From JALYRV01 sp035512575 (GTDB taxonomy: Bacteria; Acidobacteriota; Vicinamibacteria; Vicinamibacterales; SCN-69-37): a stretch of 16,660 bases of DNA. Made by a program: the position numbers and the translations under genes. Below are positions 1 through 7,741 of this stretch, piece after piece (within the stretch, counting starts at the first letter, position 1; every line of letters starts with the position of its first letter). The notes under the pieces are model-generated. The model did no database searches and was not told the DNA's origin. It was given only the letters and a program-made list of their open reading frames with translations. The stretch lies in the NCBI GenBank assembly GCA_035512575.1, contig DATKDT010000138.1, positions 1 to 16,660 of the forward strand. Reading direction: 5' to 3'.

Positions 1-40
1 ACCCGGAATTCATTGTCAGAAATCGGCTCAGGTCAGGACT

Positions 41-45
41 GGAGG
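41..45 (+). promoter_or_regulatory. Ribosome binding site of nosZ
   Basis: GGAGG lies five bases before the GTG at 51. It fixes that GTG as the start, since no in-frame ATG is nearby. The rest of bases 1-50 shows no convincing promoter or FNR-type palindrome. Confidence 0.75.
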
Positions 46-50
46 ATCAT

Positions 51-2066
51 GTGAAGAAGCTGCTGTTTGCGGGCGCCGCGCTCGTGCTGGTCATCGGCGC
101 GATAGTCGTCCTCGGTTTCCGCTCCGACAACGTGGGAGACGGAGGCCTGCTCGGCATTGCGGAGGCCCGCGGGCTCAGCCCCGAAGACGCCGCGCGCGCC
201 GTCAAGACGTTCGTGCCCCCGGGCGGGCGCGACGAATACCTGCTGTTCGCGTCGGGCGGCCATTCGGGCCAGGTCCACGTGATGGGCGTGCCGTCGATGC
301 GCCTCCTCAAAACCATTGCCGTGTTCACGCCCGAGCCCTGGCAGGGCTATGGCTACGGCGCCGACTGGTCGGAGCAGGCCCTCGATGACGGCGGGCCGTC
401 GGGCCGGGCCGCCAGCGGCGAGCCGCCGCTCCGCTGGGGCGATTCGCACCATCCGGCGCTCAGCGAAACCGACGGCAAGTACGACGGCCGCTGGCTCTAC
501 ATCAACGATCGCGCGCACGGCCGCATCGGCATGATCGACCTCGGCGACTTCCGCACGAAGCAGGTCATGCAGGTGCCGAACCTCCAGACCTCGCACGGCG
601 GCATCTTCGCCACGCCCAACACGAAATACGTGCACATCTCGTCGAAGGTGCCCGCGCTGAAGGGCTGGAACGCGAAGACGGGCGGCAGCATCACGGTCGA
701 AGAGCACCTCAACAACTACGCCGACAAGTACCGCGGCTATTCGACGTTCATCCGCGTCGACGCGCAGACGGGCCGGATGCTGCTCAACGAGAGCTTTCAG
801 ATCGAGCTGCCGCCGTACACGCAGGATCTGGCCGACGCCGGCAAGGGCGTCAGCGACGGCTACGCGTTCATCAACTCCTACAACGTCGAGATGGCCACCG
901 GCGGCATCGCCGAGGGCAAGGATCCGATCGAGGTCGGCGCGTCGAAGCTCGACTTCGACTACCTGCACATCATCAACTGGCACAAGGCCGAACAGGTCGT
1001 CGCGGCCGGCAAGTTCACGGAGCTCAACGGCATCCGCGTGATCTCGCTCGAGACGGCGATTGCCGAAGACCTGCTGCACCTCGCGCCCGAGCCGCGCAGC
1101 CCCCACGGCGTCGACATCGCGCCGAAGGGCGACTACATCACCGTGTCGGGCAAGCTCGATCCGCACGCGACGGTGTACGGCTTCGACCTGATCAAGAAGG
1201 CGATCGCCGAAAAGAACTACGAGGGCAAGGATCGCTACGGCATCCCGATCCTCAGGTTCGACGCGGTCGTCGCGGGCAAGGTGGAGCTCGGCGCGGGCCC
1301 GCTGCACACGCAGTACGATGACAAGGGCTACGCCTACACGAGCCTCTACCTCGAGAGCGCCGTCGCGAAGTGGACGCTCGGCGAGCCGTATCACCCCGCC
1401 GACAAGGCGTTCAAGCTGGTGGACAAGGTGTCGATTCACTACAACATCGGCCACCTCGCCACGACGCAGGGCGACACGATGGATCCCCAGGGCAAATACC
1501 TCATTGCCATGAACAAGTGGTCGATCGATCGCCATACGAACGTCGGGCCGCTGCATCCGCAGAACTTCCAGCTGATCGATATCTCGGGCGAGAAGATGGA
1601 GCTGCTGTCGGACATGCCGATCGGCTTCGGCGAGCCGCACTACGCGCAGATGGTCAAGGCCGACGTCATCAAGGCGCACGACACGTACGAAGCGGGCGTC
1701 TCTCCGGCGACCAACCAGAAGAGCCCCAATGCCCTCGCGACCGAAGCGGACGCGCGCATCGTCAGGCGGCCGGGCGTGGTGGAAGTGTGGATGAACGTCA
1801 TCCGCAGCCGCTTCAACCCCGACATCATCAGGGCGAAGGTGGGCGACAAGGTGATCGTGCACCTCACAAACGCGGAATCGACCGCCGACGCGACGCACGG
1901 CTTCGCGATTCCGGGCCGCAACGTCATGGTCAGCCTCGACCCGGGCGAGACGACCACGGTCGAGTTCATGGCGACCAAGGCCGGGTCGTACAGCTTCTAC
2001 TGCACGGAATTCTGCTCGGCGCTGCATCTCGAGATGCAGGGCTGGCTGATCGTGGAGCCGAAGTGA
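51..2066 (+). CDS. nosZ: Nitrous-oxide reductase NosZ, clade II (Sec-exported)
   Basis: This is the catalytic enzyme reducing N2O to N2 at a copper-sulfur centre in the periplasm. The protein has 671 residues. Its N-terminus is MKKLLFAGAALVLVIGAIVV, a Sec-type signal or anchor with no twin-arginine motif, which is the hallmark of clade II NosZ. The CuZ part is a beta-propeller and shows the DSHHP motif (His133, His134) plus later His-bearing motifs of the family: SPHGVD, GPLHTQYD, IHYNIGH and GPLHPQNF. The C-terminal cupredoxin domain carries the CuA site: His616, then CTEFCSALHLEM with Cys651, Cys655, His659 and Met662. All expected ligand motifs are present and the length is normal, so the enzyme should be functional. 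The GTG start has a good GGAGG five bases upstream. The stop overlaps the next gene's GTG by four bases (GTGA). Family assignment is very secure; the clade call rests on the signal type and motif context. Confidence 0.97.
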   Translation: MKKLLFAGAALVLVIGAIVVLGFRSDNVGDGGLLGIAEARGLSPEDAARAVKTFVPPGGRDEYLLFASGGHSGQVHVMGVPSMRLLKTIAVFTPEPWQGYGYGADWSEQALDDGGPSGRAASGEPPLRWGDSHHPALSETDGKYDGRWLYINDRAHGRIGMIDLGDFRTKQVMQVPNLQTSHGGIFATPNTKYVHISSKVPALKGWNAKTGGSITVEEHLNNYADKYRGYSTFIRVDAQTGRMLLNESFQIELPPYTQDLADAGKGVSDGYAFINSYNVEMATGGIAEGKDPIEVGASKLDFDYLHIINWHKAEQVVAAGKFTELNGIRVISLETAIAEDLLHLAPEPRSPHGVDIAPKGDYITVSGKLDPHATVYGFDLIKKAIAEKNYEGKDRYGIPILRFDAVVAGKVELGAGPLHTQYDDKGYAYTSLYLESAVAKWTLGEPYHPADKAFKLVDKVSIHYNIGHLATTQGDTMDPQGKYLIAMNKWSIDRHTNVGPLHPQNFQLIDISGEKMELLSDMPIGFGEPHYAQMVKADVIKAHDTYEAGVSPATNQKSPNALATEADARIVRRPGVVEVWMNVIRSRFNPDIIRAKVGDKVIVHLTNAESTADATHGFAIPGRNVMVSLDPGETTTVEFMATKAGSYSFYCTEFCSALHLEMQGWLIVEPK

Positions 2067-2518
2067 CGCGACGGGCTCTCGCGTGCGTAGCGCTTGTGGC
2101 GCTTGCTGCAGGAACGGCCTGCAGCGCACGGGCCGACGGTCCTCCTCATCTCGAGGAGGACCGCACCGCCTGCGCGCACTGCGGGATGCTCGTCAGCGAG
2201 CGGATGTTCGCGGCGGCGTACCGCACCGCGGCCGGCGAGGCGAAGGTGTTCGACGACATCGGGTGCCTGCTCGCCGCGGCGCGGAGCGAGGCCGGCGCGG
2301 ACGCGCTGCGGTTCTGGTTCCATGACGCGCCGTCGCGCACCTGGATCGAGGGGCCGCGCGCCGTGTTCGTGCACGCGCCGGGCCTGAAGACGCCGATGGC
2401 GGGGGGCATGCTCGCCTACGCCGGCGCGGCGGCCGCCCTCGAGGCGGCCGCCGACGGCGGCAGGGTGATCGGCTCGCTCGATCAGCTGCTCGGAGAACAG
2501 AAAGCGGGGGGATCGTGA
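2063..2518 (+). CDS. nosL: NosL, copper-binding lipoprotein
   Basis: NosL is an outward-facing Cu(I) lipoprotein that delivers copper for assembly of the NosZ CuZ centre. The 151-residue product starts with a lipoprotein signal (MTRRALACVALVALAAGTAC; Cys20 is the probable lipidated residue). Next comes the diagnostic CAHCGM motif (Cys37, Cys40, Met42), followed by SERMFAA. The family's FDDIGC segment and a later MAGGMLAY stretch also fit NosL. The GTG start overlaps the nosZ stop as GTGA, so the two are probably translationally coupled, and the position directly after nosZ agrees with its role. The same reading frame is open far upstream inside nosZ, but that part is an out-of-frame shadow. 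Confidence 0.93.
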   Translation: MTRRALACVALVALAAGTACSARADGPPHLEEDRTACAHCGMLVSERMFAAAYRTAAGEAKVFDDIGCLLAAARSEAGADALRFWFHDAPSRTWIEGPRAVFVHAPGLKTPMAGGMLAYAGAAAALEAAADGGRVIGSLDQLLGEQKAGGS

Positions 2519-4371
2519 ATCGCGCACGTCTCATCCGGATCCTCGCGGCCTTCGGCGCGGCCGCGTTCGTGTGGCTCGCGGCGGATCTGCCGCTGTGGAC
2601 GATGACGATGCGCGCGCCGCAGTACCCGAAGGGCCTTCAATTGCAGGCCTACGGCACGGGCGTGGAGGGGGACTTGAAGGAGCTGAACATCCTGAACCAC
2701 TACATCGGGATGAGGCCGCTCGACCCGAAGCCGGAGCTCGAGACGAAGCTGTTCCCCATCGCCATCACGACCCTCATCGTGCTGTGCCTGGCGTCGCCGC
2801 TGCACCGGTGGATCCGGCGGCTGGCCGTGACCATGGCCGTCGCGATGCCGCTCGGCATCCTGGCAGATCTGCAGTACTGGCTCTACACCTACGGGCACAG
2901 CCTCGATCCGAAAGCGCCGATCCGGCTGCCGCCCTTTACGCCGCTCGTGCTCGGCCAGTCGACCATGGGCAACTTCGAGAGCACGTCGATGATTTCGACC
3001 GGCCTGCTATGTCTGATTGGCGCGGCCGCGGTGCTGATCGCGGGCAACCGCCTGGCGCGGCGGCTCGGGCCGGCGACGTCGGTTCGCGCGACGCACATCG
3101 CCGCGATCGCAACGGTCATCGCGCTTGCGGGGCTGTCGGTGTCACCAACAAGCCGCTTACTGGCTGTGACGGGGACAGAGCCTGGTTCGATGCAGGTGCT
3201 GCAGTCGCTGATTGACGCGGAGCCGCGCGGCTCCGTCGTGACTGTCCCAGCCGGAACCTACAACGGCCCGATCACGGTTCGTGGCCCGCTCACGCTCGTC
3301 GGCGAGGGGATGCCCATCGTCGACGGCGGCGGCGCGGGCAGCGTCGTCACCATCGAGGGTGACGGGGTGGTGCTGCGCGGCTTCGCGATCCGCAACAGCG
3401 GGCGCAACGTCACCGAGGAAGCGGCCGGCATCAAGGCCAGCGGCGAGGGACACCGCATCGAGTGGAACGACGTGCGCGACGTGTACTTCGGCATCCATGT
3501 GTCGGGCGGCCGCGGCCACGTCATCGAGCACAACGTCGTCGCGCCCGGCGTCGAACACGGCGCGCGGCCCGGGCACGGCATCAGTGTCTGGAACACGTCG
3601 GGGACGCGGGTGGCGTACAACACGATCACCGAGGCGCGCGACGGCGTGTACCTGTCGTTCACGAAGGACGTGACGGTCGCCTCCAACTCGGTGACCGGCT
3701 GCCGCTACGGCCTGCACTCGATGTACTCGGAGGAGGCGCGGCTCATCGACAACCGGCTGCGCGGCAATCTGCTCGGCTCGGCGCTGATGAACTCGACGCG
3801 GCTCGAGCTGCGCGGCAACCGCATCGAGCAGCACCGCGAGGGCTCGGCGGCTTACGGCATCCTTCTCAAGGACATCGGCGATCTGATCGCCGAGGACAAC
3901 GTCATCGTGGCCAACCGCGTGGGGCTCTACGCCGAAGGCGTGCCCGACCGGCCGTCGCGCGAGGCGATCGTGCGGCGCAATGTCTTCGCCGGCAACGATG
4001 TCGGGATCGCCCTGCAGGCCAACGCCGCGCTGACGTTTACCGAAAACCGCATTGCCGAGAACCTGACCGACGTGCGCGCGCTCGGCAGCCGGCTGTCGCC
4101 GACCGCGAAGTGGTCGCGCGGCGGCGTCGGCAATTCCTGGAGCCAGTACCGCGGGTACGACCGCGACGGCGACGGCATCGGCGATCTCGCGCACCGCGTG
4201 GACGCGTCAGCCGGCGCACTGGCCGGCGGCGACGATCTGATTCGCGCGTTTCTCTACACTCCCGCTCACCTCGCGCTCGAGGCCGGAGCCCGCATGTTTC
4301 CGCTGTTCCGCCGCCCGCCCCTGCTCGTCGACGAACATCCGCAGATGCGGCCGGCGCCGAGGTTGCGATGA
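2515..4371 (+). CDS. nosD: Fusion of a five-helix membrane domain with NosD
   Basis: This 618-residue protein joins two parts. Residues 1 to about 215 form a membrane domain with about five hydrophobic segments (roughly 6-27, 82-99, 104-128, 162-181, 196-212). It has an outer loop with MRAPQYP (32-38) and LNHYIGM (60-66), rich in Met, His and Tyr. From about residue 222 to the end is NosD: a right-handed parallel beta-helix of the CASH/carbohydrate-binding type, with repeated N-x-I/V turns (HNVV, YNTI, SNSV, DNRL, GNRI, DNVI, RNVF). NosD is the periplasmic partner of NosFY in CuZ maturation and is normally a separate exported protein of about 400 residues. Here its signal peptide seems to be replaced by the last helix. 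The first half may match the unknown-function membrane protein NosB of clade II nos clusters; that is inferred from position and topology. The GTG start follows GGGGGGA and overlaps the nosL stop (GTGA). Confidence 0.88.
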   Translation: MNRARLIRILAAFGAAAFVWLAADLPLWTMTMRAPQYPKGLQLQAYGTGVEGDLKELNILNHYIGMRPLDPKPELETKLFPIAITTLIVLCLASPLHRWIRRLAVTMAVAMPLGILADLQYWLYTYGHSLDPKAPIRLPPFTPLVLGQSTMGNFESTSMISTGLLCLIGAAAVLIAGNRLARRLGPATSVRATHIAAIATVIALAGLSVSPTSRLLAVTGTEPGSMQVLQSLIDAEPRGSVVTVPAGTYNGPITVRGPLTLVGEGMPIVDGGGAGSVVTIEGDGVVLRGFAIRNSGRNVTEEAAGIKASGEGHRIEWNDVRDVYFGIHVSGGRGHVIEHNVVAPGVEHGARPGHGISVWNTSGTRVAYNTITEARDGVYLSFTKDVTVASNSVTGCRYGLHSMYSEEARLIDNRLRGNLLGSALMNSTRLELRGNRIEQHREGSAAYGILLKDIGDLIAEDNVIVANRVGLYAEGVPDRPSREAIVRRNVFAGNDVGIALQANAALTFTENRIAENLTDVRALGSRLSPTAKWSRGGVGNSWSQYRGYDRDGDGIGDLAHRVDASAGALAGGDDLIRAFLYTPAHLALEAGARMFPLFRRPPLLVDEHPQMRPAPRLR

Positions 4372-5981
4372 TTCGTATCGATCACGTCTCGAAACGGTTC
4401 GGCGCGCGCACGGCGCTCGACGATGTCTCGCTGGCGTTCGTGCCCGGTGAGGTGACGCTGCTGCTCGGATCGAACGGCGCGGGCAAGTCGACGCTGCTGC
4501 GGTGCCTGCTCGGCATCATGGAGTTCGACGGCAGCGTGCGCGTGGCCGGCCTCGATCCGCTCACCGACGGCTGCGCGGTGCGGTCGCTCATCGGCTACAT
4601 GCCGCAGACCGGCGGCCTCCATCCCGACCTCACCGCGGCGCAGACGCTCGATCTGTACGCCGCGATTCGGGACGTGCCGCCCGAGCGCGGGACGGCGCTG
4701 CTCGAGGAAGCCGGACTCGGCGCCGACGCCCACGTGCGCGTCGGCGATCTGTCGGGCGGGATGCAGCAGCGCCTGGGTTTCGCGCTGGCACTGCTCACCG
4801 ATCCTCCCGTGCTGCTGCTCGACGAGCCGAGCGCGAGCCTCGACGCCGCCAGCCGCGACTGGCTGGCCGGCAAGCTGCGCGCCGCGGCCGCCGAAGGTCG
4901 CGTGGTCATCGTCTCGACGCATTCGGGACAGGAGCTGCTGGCGGCCAGACATCGCCGTATCGTGCTCGAGGAGGGACGCGTCAAGCATGCCGATCCCTGC
5001 GCCGGAAGCGTGCCGGAGGCCGCGCATGCGCGTCCCTTTCGCGCCGGCAGGGCAGGCCGCGCCCGCCCTTTGATGGCCAAGGAAATCCGGGATGCGGTGG
5101 GCAACCGCTGGCTCGGCGGCTATGCGCTCGTGCTGGGCCTGCTTGGTCTTGCCGCCGCGGCCACCGGGATTGAAAGCAGCTCGGGCCTGGCGCTGCAGGC
5201 GTTCGGGCGCACCACCGCGACGCTGATGAACCTGTGCCTGCTGCTCGCGCCGCTCATCGCCGTCGTGATGGGCGCCGCATCGATCGCCGGCGAGCACGAG
5301 CGCGGCACGCTCGAGAACCTGCTCGCGCAGCCGTTCACGCGGCGGCGTCTGCTGGCCGCGAAACACGGCGCGCTGGTCGTGTCGCTGGCCGTGGCCACCC
5401 TGCTGGGATTCCTGCCGGCCGGCCTGCTGATTGCGTGGCACGCCGGCCCGGCTCCGCTCGCGCATTACATGCTGTTTCCCGTGATCGCGCTGATGGCGGC
5501 CATGGCGATGGCCGGCATCGGTCTCGCGATTTCGGTGACGAGCCGCTCCGCGGTGCAGGCGCAGGGTGTGGCGATCTTCGTGTGGTTCGCGCTCGTGTTG
5601 TTGTATGACTTGATCCTGATGGGTACGCTCTCGCTCGGCGGACTGCCGGCTGAGGCGGTCGCCGCCGCGCTGGTGGCGAATCCGATCGACGCGGCGCGCG
5701 TGCTGGGGGTGCTCACGCTCGAGCCGGACCTGTATCTGCTCGGGCCCGCCGGCGCCTACCTGACCGCGACGTTTTCGCGCGGCGGCGCGGCGCTGCTGCT
5801 GGCCGGGGCCCTTGCGGTATGGACCGTCGTGCCGCTCGTTGTAGCATTTCTCGCGTTCGACATTCGGCCGGGGAGGCCGCGTACCGATGACACGAAAGAA
5901 CCGACTGCCGATGCTGTTCGCGGCCGCGTCAGCCCTTGCGCTGGCGATCGCCTGCAACTCCAGCGGAAACCCGGAGTCTGA
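4368..5981 (+). CDS. nosFY: Fused NosF ATPase - NosY permease
   Basis: One open frame of 537 codons carries both halves of the Nos ABC transporter, which with NosD is thought to export a sulfur species for the NosZ CuZ centre. Residues 1 to about 215 are NosF: Walker A GSNGAGKST (34-42), signature LSGGMQQ (128-134), Walker B VLLLDEP (148-154) and switch His185. From about residue 232 comes NosY: MAKEIRDAVGNRW (starting at Met236), about six membrane helices, and the ABC-2 family motif EHERGTL (309-315). No stop separates them; the linker is Arg/Ala-rich. ATG 5073 could in principle restart NosY, but no ribosome site precedes it and the preceding RARPL also looks like NosY. The ATG overlaps the previous stop (ATGA). 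The last 31 codons overlap the cytochrome gene by 95 bases, so the true C-terminus is uncertain. Confidence 0.88.
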   Translation: MIRIDHVSKRFGARTALDDVSLAFVPGEVTLLLGSNGAGKSTLLRCLLGIMEFDGSVRVAGLDPLTDGCAVRSLIGYMPQTGGLHPDLTAAQTLDLYAAIRDVPPERGTALLEEAGLGADAHVRVGDLSGGMQQRLGFALALLTDPPVLLLDEPSASLDAASRDWLAGKLRAAAAEGRVVIVSTHSGQELLAARHRRIVLEEGRVKHADPCAGSVPEAAHARPFRAGRAGRARPLMAKEIRDAVGNRWLGGYALVLGLLGLAAAATGIESSSGLALQAFGRTTATLMNLCLLLAPLIAVVMGAASIAGEHERGTLENLLAQPFTRRRLLAAKHGALVVSLAVATLLGFLPAGLLIAWHAGPAPLAHYMLFPVIALMAAMAMAGIGLAISVTSRSAVQAQGVAIFVWFALVLLYDLILMGTLSLGGLPAEAVAAALVANPIDAARVLGVLTLEPDLYLLGPAGAYLTATFSRGGAALLLAGALAVWTVVPLVVAFLAFDIRPGRPRTDDTKEPTADAVRGRVSPCAGDRLQLQRKPGV

Positions 5982-6315
5982 CGAGGCGATCGTCAAGGCC
6001 GACGCCGCCAGGCCTGCCGTCACGCAGGCGGTGCTCGACCGGGGCGCCCAGATCTACAAGGCGAACTGCATCGCATGCCACGGTGAAAGCGGCAAAGGCG
6101 ACGGCCCCGCCGCCGGCGTGCTCAAGCCGCCGCCGCGCGATCACACCGACCGCGCGTACATGGACACGATGACCGATGACGATCTCAAGAAGGTCATCGT
6201 CATGGGCGGCGCCATCAAGGGCCGTCCGCTGATGCCCAGCCACCCGCAGCTGCGCGGCGACGACCTCGACGCGCTGATCGCGTTCGTCCGCTCGCTCAGC
6301 ACCGGCAAGGGCTGA
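5887..6315 (+). CDS. Mono-heme cytochrome c lipoprotein, likely NosZ electron donor
   Basis: This is a 142-residue class I-type c cytochrome. It has a lipoprotein signal (MTRKNRLPML, then ALALAIAC with probable lipidated Cys23), a polar linker, then the heme site CIACH (Cys61, Cys64, His65) followed by GESGKGDGPAAG. The likely sixth ligand is Met116 in RPLMPSH. The small membrane-anchored heme domain facing the periplasm, encoded last in the nos operon, suggests delivery of electrons to the CuA site of NosZ, as proposed for the cytochromes of other clade II clusters; this is inference. GGGGAGG lies about ten bases before the ATG. The start overlaps the 3' end of nosFY by 95 bases in another frame. 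Confidence 0.9.
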   Translation: MTRKNRLPMLFAAASALALAIACNSSGNPESDEAIVKADAARPAVTQAVLDRGAQIYKANCIACHGESGKGDGPAAGVLKPPPRDHTDRAYMDTMTDDDLKKVIVMGGAIKGRPLMPSHPQLRGDDLDALIAFVRSLSTGKG

Positions 6316-6493
6316 CGCAGCCGCCGCGCGCGCCGTGCTTCGGTGCGATGTCCGGCATTCCGCCGCGCCGGCGGGGCGAGTCGAGCCAAAGAGCGGTCTC
6401 TCCGACGTCTTTTTAACGCCGTCGCGTCGGAACGCCGGACACCGCACCTGCGCGCGATCAACGGCCGCGCTGGTCGCGCGTAGTCACGGCCGG
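6316..6493. other. Convergent intergenic region
   Basis: This is the space between the end of the nos operon and the end of the facing acetyltransferase gene. Most of it is taken up by the 107-bp hairpin repeat. I see no open frame with coding character in the remaining bases. Confidence 0.7.
6342..6448 (+). repeat. 107-bp dispersed hairpin repeat, copy A
   Basis: The element has 32-base imperfect inverted arms (6342-6373 and 6417-6448, 28 of 32 pairing) around a 43-base centre. The arms begin GGTGCGATGTCCGGCATTCC and end with its near-complement. The centre holds a small AGAG/CTCT hairpin (6389-6400) and a T5 run (6410-6414). A nearly identical copy lies in reverse orientation at 12872-12979, with three differences. 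It begins 26 bases after the cytochrome stop, in a convergent gap, so it could act as a terminator or transcript stabiliser. It could also be a non-autonomous transposable element (MITE-like). No coding capacity. Confidence 0.85.
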
Positions 6494-7084
6494 CTATGAC
6501 CGTGAGAGTCTTCGGATGGAGCGGTGGTTGTCGCGCACGCGCTCGCCGAGGCGCTTGCGCATGTAGACCTTCGACTCCTGGTTGTCTTCGGGATACGGCT
6601 CGAACTTGATGACGTCGTAGCGTAGGTGATCGAGCGTGCCGCGCATGTCGTAGTAGCGGTTCTTGGTCTTCACGACGATCTCGTCGAACCCTTCGTCGAG
6701 CGCCCATTCCTCCTGCTGCTCGCTCAGCGCGCGGAAGAAGCCCATGCCGCGCCAGTCGCGGCGCGTCGCGCCCAGCCAGTTGTAGAGGATTTTCTTGCTC
6801 GAGAAGTCGACGACGTCGCGGATGCGATCGACCAGGTCGAACATCTTCGGATCGGATTCGTGCTCGCGCAGCTCGTGCAGCACCTTGAACGACACCGGCA
6901 CGGCCATGCCGGGGTCCTCGGGCAGGGGCGCCTCGGCCATCAGGATGAGGCTGGTGCGCTCCTGCAGACGCTCGAGGATTTCCGTCGCGCTCTTCTTGCG
7001 CGGGAATTCCGTAAAGTATTCCTCAATGTACTGAATCTCGAGCGCGCCCTGCTGCAGGGGATACTCTTTGATCTGAAATTCCAA
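6494..7084 (-). CDS. GNAT-family N-acetyltransferase
   Basis: The product has 196 residues if TTG 7084 is the start. The fold is the acetyl-CoA-binding GNAT domain. An N-terminal half (FQIKEYPLQQGALEIQYIEE onwards) leads to a strand with ILYNWLGATRRDWRGMG, matching GNAT motif A (R/Q-x-x-G-x-G, here around Arg112-Gly113-Met114-Gly115). The later EGFDEIVVKTKNRYYDM and LDHLRYDVIKFE match motif B and the typical final strands. The substrate cannot be told. No ATG or GTG lies in frame close to the conserved start, so the weak TTG was chosen; the same frame runs open to about 7468 but becomes a shadow of the next gene. It is divergent from the gene at 7106 with only 21 bases between, so its promoter must overlap coding sequence. 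Confidence 0.8.
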   Translation of the reverse strand: MEFQIKEYPLQQGALEIQYIEEYFTEFPRKKSATEILERLQERTSLILMAEAPLPEDPGMAVPVSFKVLHELREHESDPKMFDLVDRIRDVVDFSSKKILYNWLGATRRDWRGMGFFRALSEQQEEWALDEGFDEIVVKTKNRYYDMRGTLDHLRYDVIKFEPYPEDNQESKVYMRKRLGERVRDNHRSIRRLSRS

Positions 7085-7105
7085 GGCCGGAGCATTGTAA
7101 CGCCC

Positions 7106-7741
7106 ATGGGGAAAATCACGAGAACCGCCGCGCTTGCCGCTGTTGTGTGTACGGTGATGGCCCCGGGCCCGGCCGCCCAGGCGCCGGAGCTGGCGCTGGG
7201 GCTCGTCCGGCCCGACGGCATCCTGACGCCGTTTGCCGTGTTCGACGGCAAGACCTGGACGGCCGCCTGGCCCGAGCCTCAGGACACGAGAACCATCGAC
7301 GGAATGCTCGAGCGCGTCGACTCTTACTGGCGAGAGCACCAGCGACAGGTGCCGCTCACGTGGCATGTCGTGCGGCCGAGCCAGGCTGCGTTGCAGGTCA
7401 AAGTGCTGAAGTACGTCATCTTCGAAGAGCAGTGCGAGAACCAGGTCGGATTGCTGACAGACATGCATCCCCGCCGCGAGGTTGATTCCATGTCCTTCGC
7501 GCGGATGCTCGCGACCGACAGGCCGATCGCCGTCGAAGCGCCCGGCCCTCCGGTGGACGCCAGCACAGGCATCGGTCCTGAGGGGCGCGCCACGCTCAGG
7601 CCTCTGGGCGTTCTGAAAGTCGCCGGCTCGGCGTTCCGGATCGTGCTGAATATCGGCTATGAGGGCGAGCGCATGTCCGTAATGCAGTTAGGTGCGGACG
7701 GCGAGCGCGAAGTGCTGCGCACCCGCATCGGCGGCTGTTGA
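7106..7741 (+). CDS. Secreted protein of unknown function, short paralogue
   Basis: I do not recognise the family. The 211-residue protein has a Sec-type signal peptide (MGKITRTAALAAVVCTVMAP, probable cleavage near Ala24-Ala26). It then has a conserved block with ELALGLVRPDGI and FAVFDGKTW, a TWHV segment, CENQVGLLTDMHPRR (Cys110), and a C-terminal block PLGVLKVAGSAF ending in IGGC with Cys as the last residue. The next gene encodes a relative aligning without gaps from residue 1 to about 125 and again over the last 50 residues, but with about 105 extra residues in between. GGAG lies 13 bases before the ATG. The frame is open upstream to 6626, where it only mirrors the acetyltransferase gene. 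The two Cys residues shared by both proteins could pair, but that is a guess. Confidence 0.8.
   Translation: MGKITRTAALAAVVCTVMAPGPAAQAPELALGLVRPDGILTPFAVFDGKTWTAAWPEPQDTRTIDGMLERVDSYWREHQRQVPLTWHVVRPSQAALQVKVLKYVIFEEQCENQVGLLTDMHPRREVDSMSFARMLATDRPIAVEAPGPPVDASTGIGPEGRATLRPLGVLKVAGSAFRIVLNIGYEGERMSVMQLGADGEREVLRTRIGGC

Noticed and set aside
1..40. Possible promoter or FNR-type site upstream of nosZ (TTGTCA at 14-19)
   Set aside because: A lone -35-like hexamer without a -10 partner at proper spacing and no FNR palindrome; too little upstream sequence to judge.
33..2129. 698-codon open frame on the minus strand opposite nosZ
   Set aside because: It is the antisense shadow of nosZ: composition is dominated by Arg, Ala, Val, Asp and His with no domain, as expected opposite a GC-rich gene.
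5073..5981. Separate nosY gene starting at ATG 5073
   Set aside because: The frame is continuous with nosF, no ribosome site precedes the ATG, and NosY-like residues begin before it; kept as an alternative inside the fusion entry.
4266..6023. 585-codon minus-strand open frame opposite nosFY
   Set aside because: It is an antisense shadow with Arg/Gln/His-rich, motif-free sequence.
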